Shown: one piece after another, positions 6,505 through 8,814 of the stretch
Layout: the number at the start of each line of letters is the position of its first letter
Position numbering within the stretch: position 1 is the stretch's first letter
Assembly (NCBI GenBank): GCA_021826835.1
Contig: JAKAYH010000007.1
Location: forward strand, 1 to 8,814
DNA length: 8,814 bases
DNA from: Thermoplasmata archaeon
GTDB lineage: Archaea; Thermoplasmatota; Thermoplasmata; Thermoplasmatales; Thermoplasmataceae
Direction of reading: 5' to 3'
Notes under the pieces: model-generated
The model's input: the letters and a program-made list of their open reading frames with translations, nothing else
Databases searched by the model: none
Told to the model about the DNA's origin: nothing
Made by a program: the position numbers and the translations under genes

Positions 6505-7219
6505 TACTGAACGTTTAAAAATAATGGAATCAGCACGGAACATTGTGGCTATCTCGCCACATCCTGACGATGCAGAAATAATTGCTGGTGCGTATATGGC
6601 AAAGATGAGGGACAAGGGATCAAAAGTGTCGCTTATCATTGTTTCAGACGGATCAAAAGGAACAATGGAAGAAAACAAGAATATGAGTGTCGTGAGACGA
6701 GATGAGCAACTCAAGGCTGCATCCGTACTCGGTATTGAAACGGTTAAGTTCATGAATTTCCCAGATGCCGAAGTACCTTCTCCGGGAATACTAAGAGAGG
6801 AGTTGCTTCCACTGCTACGCGATATCGGACCTGAAATTGTCGTTACTGTTGATCCATTTCTTCCTTATGAAGTGCATCCAGATCATGTGAATGTCGGGCT
6901 CGGTGTTCTTCAATCCGTTCTTTTTTACCCGATGCCAAACATAGGTAAGGGAAAAAAGCGCGATAACAAGATCTATGTGGCTGTTTCTCCTTCTAACAGA
7001 CCAAATATTGTCGTTCCGTGCGACCGTTATATCGAAAAAAAGACTGAGTCGATAAGAGCACATCTATCACAGGCGTTGGACATCAATTATATTCTGCAAA
7101 TGATGCGTGCATTCGGTAAATTTTCTGCTTCTGAATATGGTGAACCGTTTCGCCTTATGAAGAGGGAGGAACTCCATATTTCAATACAGAATGAAGATCT
7201 TTCAGAAATTTTAGGTTGA
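6494..7219 (+). CDS. PIG-L/LmbE family N-acetylglucosaminyl deacetylase-like protein
   Basis: A 241-aa protein with the zinc-site motifs of the PIG-L/LmbE fold: SPHPDDAEI (His23, Asp25, Asp26) and VHPDHVNVG (His128, Asp130, His131). The helical signature RRDEQLKAASVLGI (68-81) and the following FPDAEVPSP also fit. Known members remove acetyl groups from GlcNAc-containing substrates, such as archaeal diacetylchitobiose deacetylase, MshB and BshB. The length is slightly below the roughly 270 aa of archaeal chitobiose deacetylases. No signal peptide or membrane segment is present, so action is cytosolic. The start at 6494 is set by a strong SD and overlaps the GH1 stop by 11 nt, implying translational coupling and a shared pathway. 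The likely substrate is an N-acetylated sugar connected with the GH1 enzyme (inference). Confidence 0.9.
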   Translation: MNSDTERLKIMESARNIVAISPHPDDAEIIAGAYMAKMRDKGSKVSLIIVSDGSKGTMEENKNMSVVRRDEQLKAASVLGIETVKFMNFPDAEVPSPGILREELLPLLRDIGPEIVVTVDPFLPYEVHPDHVNVGLGVLQSVLFYPMPNIGKGKKRDNKIYVAVSPSNRPNIVVPCDRYIEKKTESIRAHLSQALDINYILQMMRAFGKFSASEYGEPFRLMKREELHISIQNEDLSEILG

Positions 7220-7332
7220 AATAAATATTCGGAGTTTAAATTCTTAAATCCTGTTTATTTTATCATGGAATTTGGTAAACCTTATTATATGCTTTAAAGA
7301 AGCACTTAACTCATGACTCTACTTGCATCAGA

Positions 7333-7339
7333 TTTTTTT
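7333..7339 (+). terminator. T7 tract, possible terminator of the GH1-deacetylase operon
   Basis: A run of seven T lies 113 nt past the deacetylase stop. Archaeal RNA polymerase often releases at T-runs without a hairpin. A T-rich segment closer to the stop (GTTTATTTTA near 7253) is an alternative. Position and composition are the only evidence. Confidence 0.3.
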
Positions 7340-7468
7340 ATCTTTCAAAGCTTAAATTCTGAATGAGAATCAATTAAAGTCTATGATGTTGGCATCGTAT
7401 TTGAGAGTGTTTTCACTGAAAAATGGGAAATTATGAAATTGTACATTCACCGATCCTTGGATATCGTG

Positions 7469-7476
7469 TTTATATG
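7469..7476 (+). promoter_or_regulatory. TATA-like box ahead of the small frame at 7498
   Basis: TTTATATG is centred 25-26 nt before an ATG at 7498, exactly the spacing of a leaderless archaeal promoter. AT-rich DNA makes chance boxes common, so this is suggestive only. Confidence 0.3.
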
Positions 7477-7497
7477 TTTTGAAAGTGGACGAAGCTG

Positions 7498-7641
7498 ATG
7501 AATGCTCAGATTAAATATGAATATCTCTACTTTCAACCGATATGGAATTTATCGCAACTATGGGGGATTGTTTTCCCAACACGGAAGAAGTGCCGTGTAA
7601 AATTATTCTTAGGTAATGATGGCGGTCAGAGGATAATGTAA
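7498..7641 (+). CDS. Possible small leaderless protein of unknown function (47 aa)
   Basis: ATG to TAA encodes 47 residues starting MNAQIKYEYLYFQPIWN. The first half is aromatic-rich (several Tyr, Phe and Trp). A basic patch PTRKKCRVK follows, and it ends GNDGGQRIM. No family is recognised. The main support is the TATA box 25 nt upstream. The frame reopens after the stop for 36 more codons (FDPMEMTYSAVRIMEKWLR...), so it may equally be the front part of a pseudogene. Chance occurrence in AT-rich DNA is quite possible. Confidence 0.2.
   Translation: MNAQIKYEYLYFQPIWNLSQLWGIVFPTRKKCRVKLFLGNDGGQRIM
7564..7598 (+). other. Two adjacent short hairpins
   Basis: GGGA...TCCC (7564-7577, 4-bp stem, 6-nt loop) is followed at once by ACACGG...CCGTGT (7579-7598, 6-bp stem, 8-nt loop). 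They lie within the possible small frame at 7498-7641. They could mark a structured RNA or simply be chance; no known RNA family was recognised. Confidence 0.2.
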
Positions 7642-7778
7642 AGATTCGACCCGATGGAGATGACTTATTCCGCAGTTAGAATAATGGAAAAATGGCTGAG
7701 AATAACTCGTGGATGCACATTGAATCATAAAATAGATGGAGAGTTACGGTAAACATAATAAAATTTTTTAATCCAAAA

Positions 7779-7787
7779 AATTTTAAC
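7779..7787 (+). promoter_or_regulatory. Candidate TATA region of the GPH transporter gene
   Basis: AATTTTAAC is centred about 25 nt before the GTG at 7809, fitting a leaderless message. A second AT-box, TTTTTTAAT at 7764-7772, would start RNA about 15 nt earlier. A further CTATATAC at 7801-7808 is too close to the start to serve it. Confidence 0.4.
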
Positions 7788-7808
7788 CACGTCGACTATT
7801 CTATATAC

Positions 7809-8814
7809 GTGTACATCCTACCGTTGAACAAGAAGATACTTTATGGTATGGGTCAGATCGGAGTGACCATGCCTGCATTCTTCCTTTCAACCTACATATT
7901 CGTTTTTTACGCCCCGCTCCACGGAAGGGTGATAGTAGATTCTTATATTATCGGTATCGCGGTCCTGGTTGGCACGCTTGTGCAGGCTTTCGTTAATCCG
8001 TTTATCGGTCAGTGGAGCGATAAAAGCAGAAGTCGATTCGGAAGGCGAAATTTTTTCTTGATAACCGGTTCACTACCGATCGCATTTTTCTACGCGTTAA
8101 TATGGTTCCCTTTTTTCAGCAGCATAACAATGGGGGTAATGCTCTTCTTGTATCTTATCGGTTTCAATTTCCTGTACGCATATGTTGTGTTGCCATATCT
8201 CGCACTAATACCCGAGATTTCTGTGAATTCAAAGGACAGAGTTACACTCACCACAATAGCTTCTTATTTCTCGATCATTGGGATAATACTGGCGTCACTT
8301 CTTCCATCTATTCTTCTGGCAGTAAACGTAAGGTTCTCGTATATAGGGCTTATAGTTTCCATAGTTACTACGCTGTCATTCCTTATAGTTTTCCTTTCGA
8401 TCAAGGAGAATCCTGAGGTACCTAAAATACCTAATGAATTCACAATAAAGGAAGCGGTAGTGCAGACTTTCAGAAACAAGACATTTGATAGGTACATAGT
8501 GTCTTACCTGTTCTTCCAGTTTGGATTCTACTTTTTTCTGTCCTCGCTGGGCTATTTTGTTGAGAATATAGTATTGCCTGGTAACCCACACTATGAATCG
8601 TACATTGGTCTTCTCACCTTAGTTGCAGTTCTCTCGACCATTGCGTTCTCTCCACTTCTTGTTTTCTATTCCAGAAGATATGGTGAGAAGTCATCGTTCA
8701 TACTCTTCACAGCATTGCTTGGGATTGTTATCATTTCGGCATTTTTTGTAGGGCTTATACCATTCGGGAACAAATTGATCGAGACTTTGATAATAATGGT
8801 ACTCAGTGGTATAG
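7809..8814 (+). CDS. GPH-family (MelB-like) sugar symporter, MFS, 3' end cut by window edge
   Basis: An open frame of 335 codons runs off the right edge; relatives have about 450-480 aa, so roughly a quarter is missing. The protein is strongly hydrophobic with at least eight membrane segments visible. The diagnostic loop NPFIGQWSDKSRSRFGRR (63-80) follows the second segment, and LPYLALIPEI (128-137) is another hallmark of glycoside-pentoside-hexuronide:cation symporters. A polar stretch at about 197-221 (KENPEVPKIPNEFT) is the central cytoplasmic loop between the two six-helix halves. Aligned by eye with MelB, the cation-site Asp55 and Asp59 correspond to Gln59 and Asn63. The start is uncertain: GTG at 7809 fits a leaderless promoter, while TTG at 7824 gives the more usual MNKKILYGMGQIG beginning. 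No SD precedes either. It probably imports a glycoside or oligosaccharide, plausibly feeding the upstream GH1 enzyme, though it has its own promoter. Confidence 0.88.
   Translation, partial: MYILPLNKKILYGMGQIGVTMPAFFLSTYIFVFYAPLHGRVIVDSYIIGIAVLVGTLVQAFVNPFIGQWSDKSRSRFGRRNFFLITGSLPIAFFYALIWFPFFSSITMGVMLFLYLIGFNFLYAYVVLPYLALIPEISVNSKDRVTLTTIASYFSIIGIILASLLPSILLAVNVRFSYIGLIVSIVTTLSFLIVFLSIKENPEVPKIPNEFTIKEAVVQTFRNKTFDRYIVSYLFFQFGFYFFLSSLGYFVENIVLPGNPHYESYIGLLTLVAVLSTIAFSPLLVFYSRRYGEKSSFILFTALLGIVIISAFFVGLIPFGNKLIETLIIMVLSGI

Larger units (their letters stand above)
7220..7778. other. Long intergenic region with possible terminator, hairpins and a small frame
   Basis: Between the deacetylase and the transporter gene about 560 bp carry no recognised gene. 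Present are T-rich tracts (7250-7265 and a T7 run at 7333-7339) that may end the operon transcript, a TTTATATG box ahead of a 47-codon frame at 7498, and two adjacent hairpin-forming segments at 7564-7598. After the 47-codon stop, the same frame stays open for another 36 codons (7642-7749), which hints at a gene broken by a nonsense mutation. No similarity was recognised for either piece. Confidence 0.4.

Noticed and set aside
6451..6753. Minus-strand frame of 100 codons
   Set aside because: Antisense to the GH1-deacetylase junction, and both sense genes have complete motifs.
8102..8416. Plus-strand frame of 104 codons
   Set aside because: Out-of-frame shadow inside the GPH transporter, whose frame is open and carries the family motifs.

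Overview
The window looks archaeal, most likely a moderately AT-rich thermoacidophile of the Thermoplasmatales type (inference). The grounds are TATA-type promoters 25-27 nt upstream of start codons (leaderless mRNAs), SD-like sequence that is strong only at an internal operon gene, a glycosidase closely resembling Sulfolobus LacS, and a dipeptide epimerase with no murein gene nearby. Sulfolobales or another archaeal lineage cannot be excluded from sequence alone. Roughly 70% of the window codes for recognisable protein, which is low for an archaeon. The gaps hold promoters and at least one decayed transposon fragment.

Left part (1-4370), all minus strand: the 5' part of a Cys/Met-metabolism PLP enzyme (cystathionine gamma-synthase/lyase type) runs off the left edge. 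A 530-bp gap follows, then a complete enolase-superfamily dipeptide epimerase with its own TATA box. After a second gap, with a palindromic TATA-like motif, comes a complete PHP-domain metallohydrolase of CehA/McbA type. Just upstream of the PHP gene lies a broken IS3-type OrfA (HTH transposase subunit), also on the minus strand, with a lost start, an internal stop and a frameshift.

Right part (5062-8814), plus strand: a LacS-like GH1 beta-glycosidase overlaps an LmbE/PIG-L deacetylase by 11 nt, a translationally coupled pair. After about 590 bp of mostly unexplained DNA, with its own promoter, comes a GPH-family (MelB-like) sugar symporter of the MFS that runs off the right edge.

Working together (inference): transporter, glycosidase and deacetylase could form a small module that imports and dismantles beta-linked, partly N-acetylated oligosaccharides. 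The minus-strand genes are separately promoted and unrelated to it: sulfur amino acids, peptide epimerisation, and a hydrolase of unknown substrate. The most notable items are the GH1-deacetylase pairing, the dipeptide epimerase with an intact substrate-binding DxD motif, the fossil OrfA whose tail appears to overlap the PHP promoter, and a possible 47-aa leaderless small protein at 7498.
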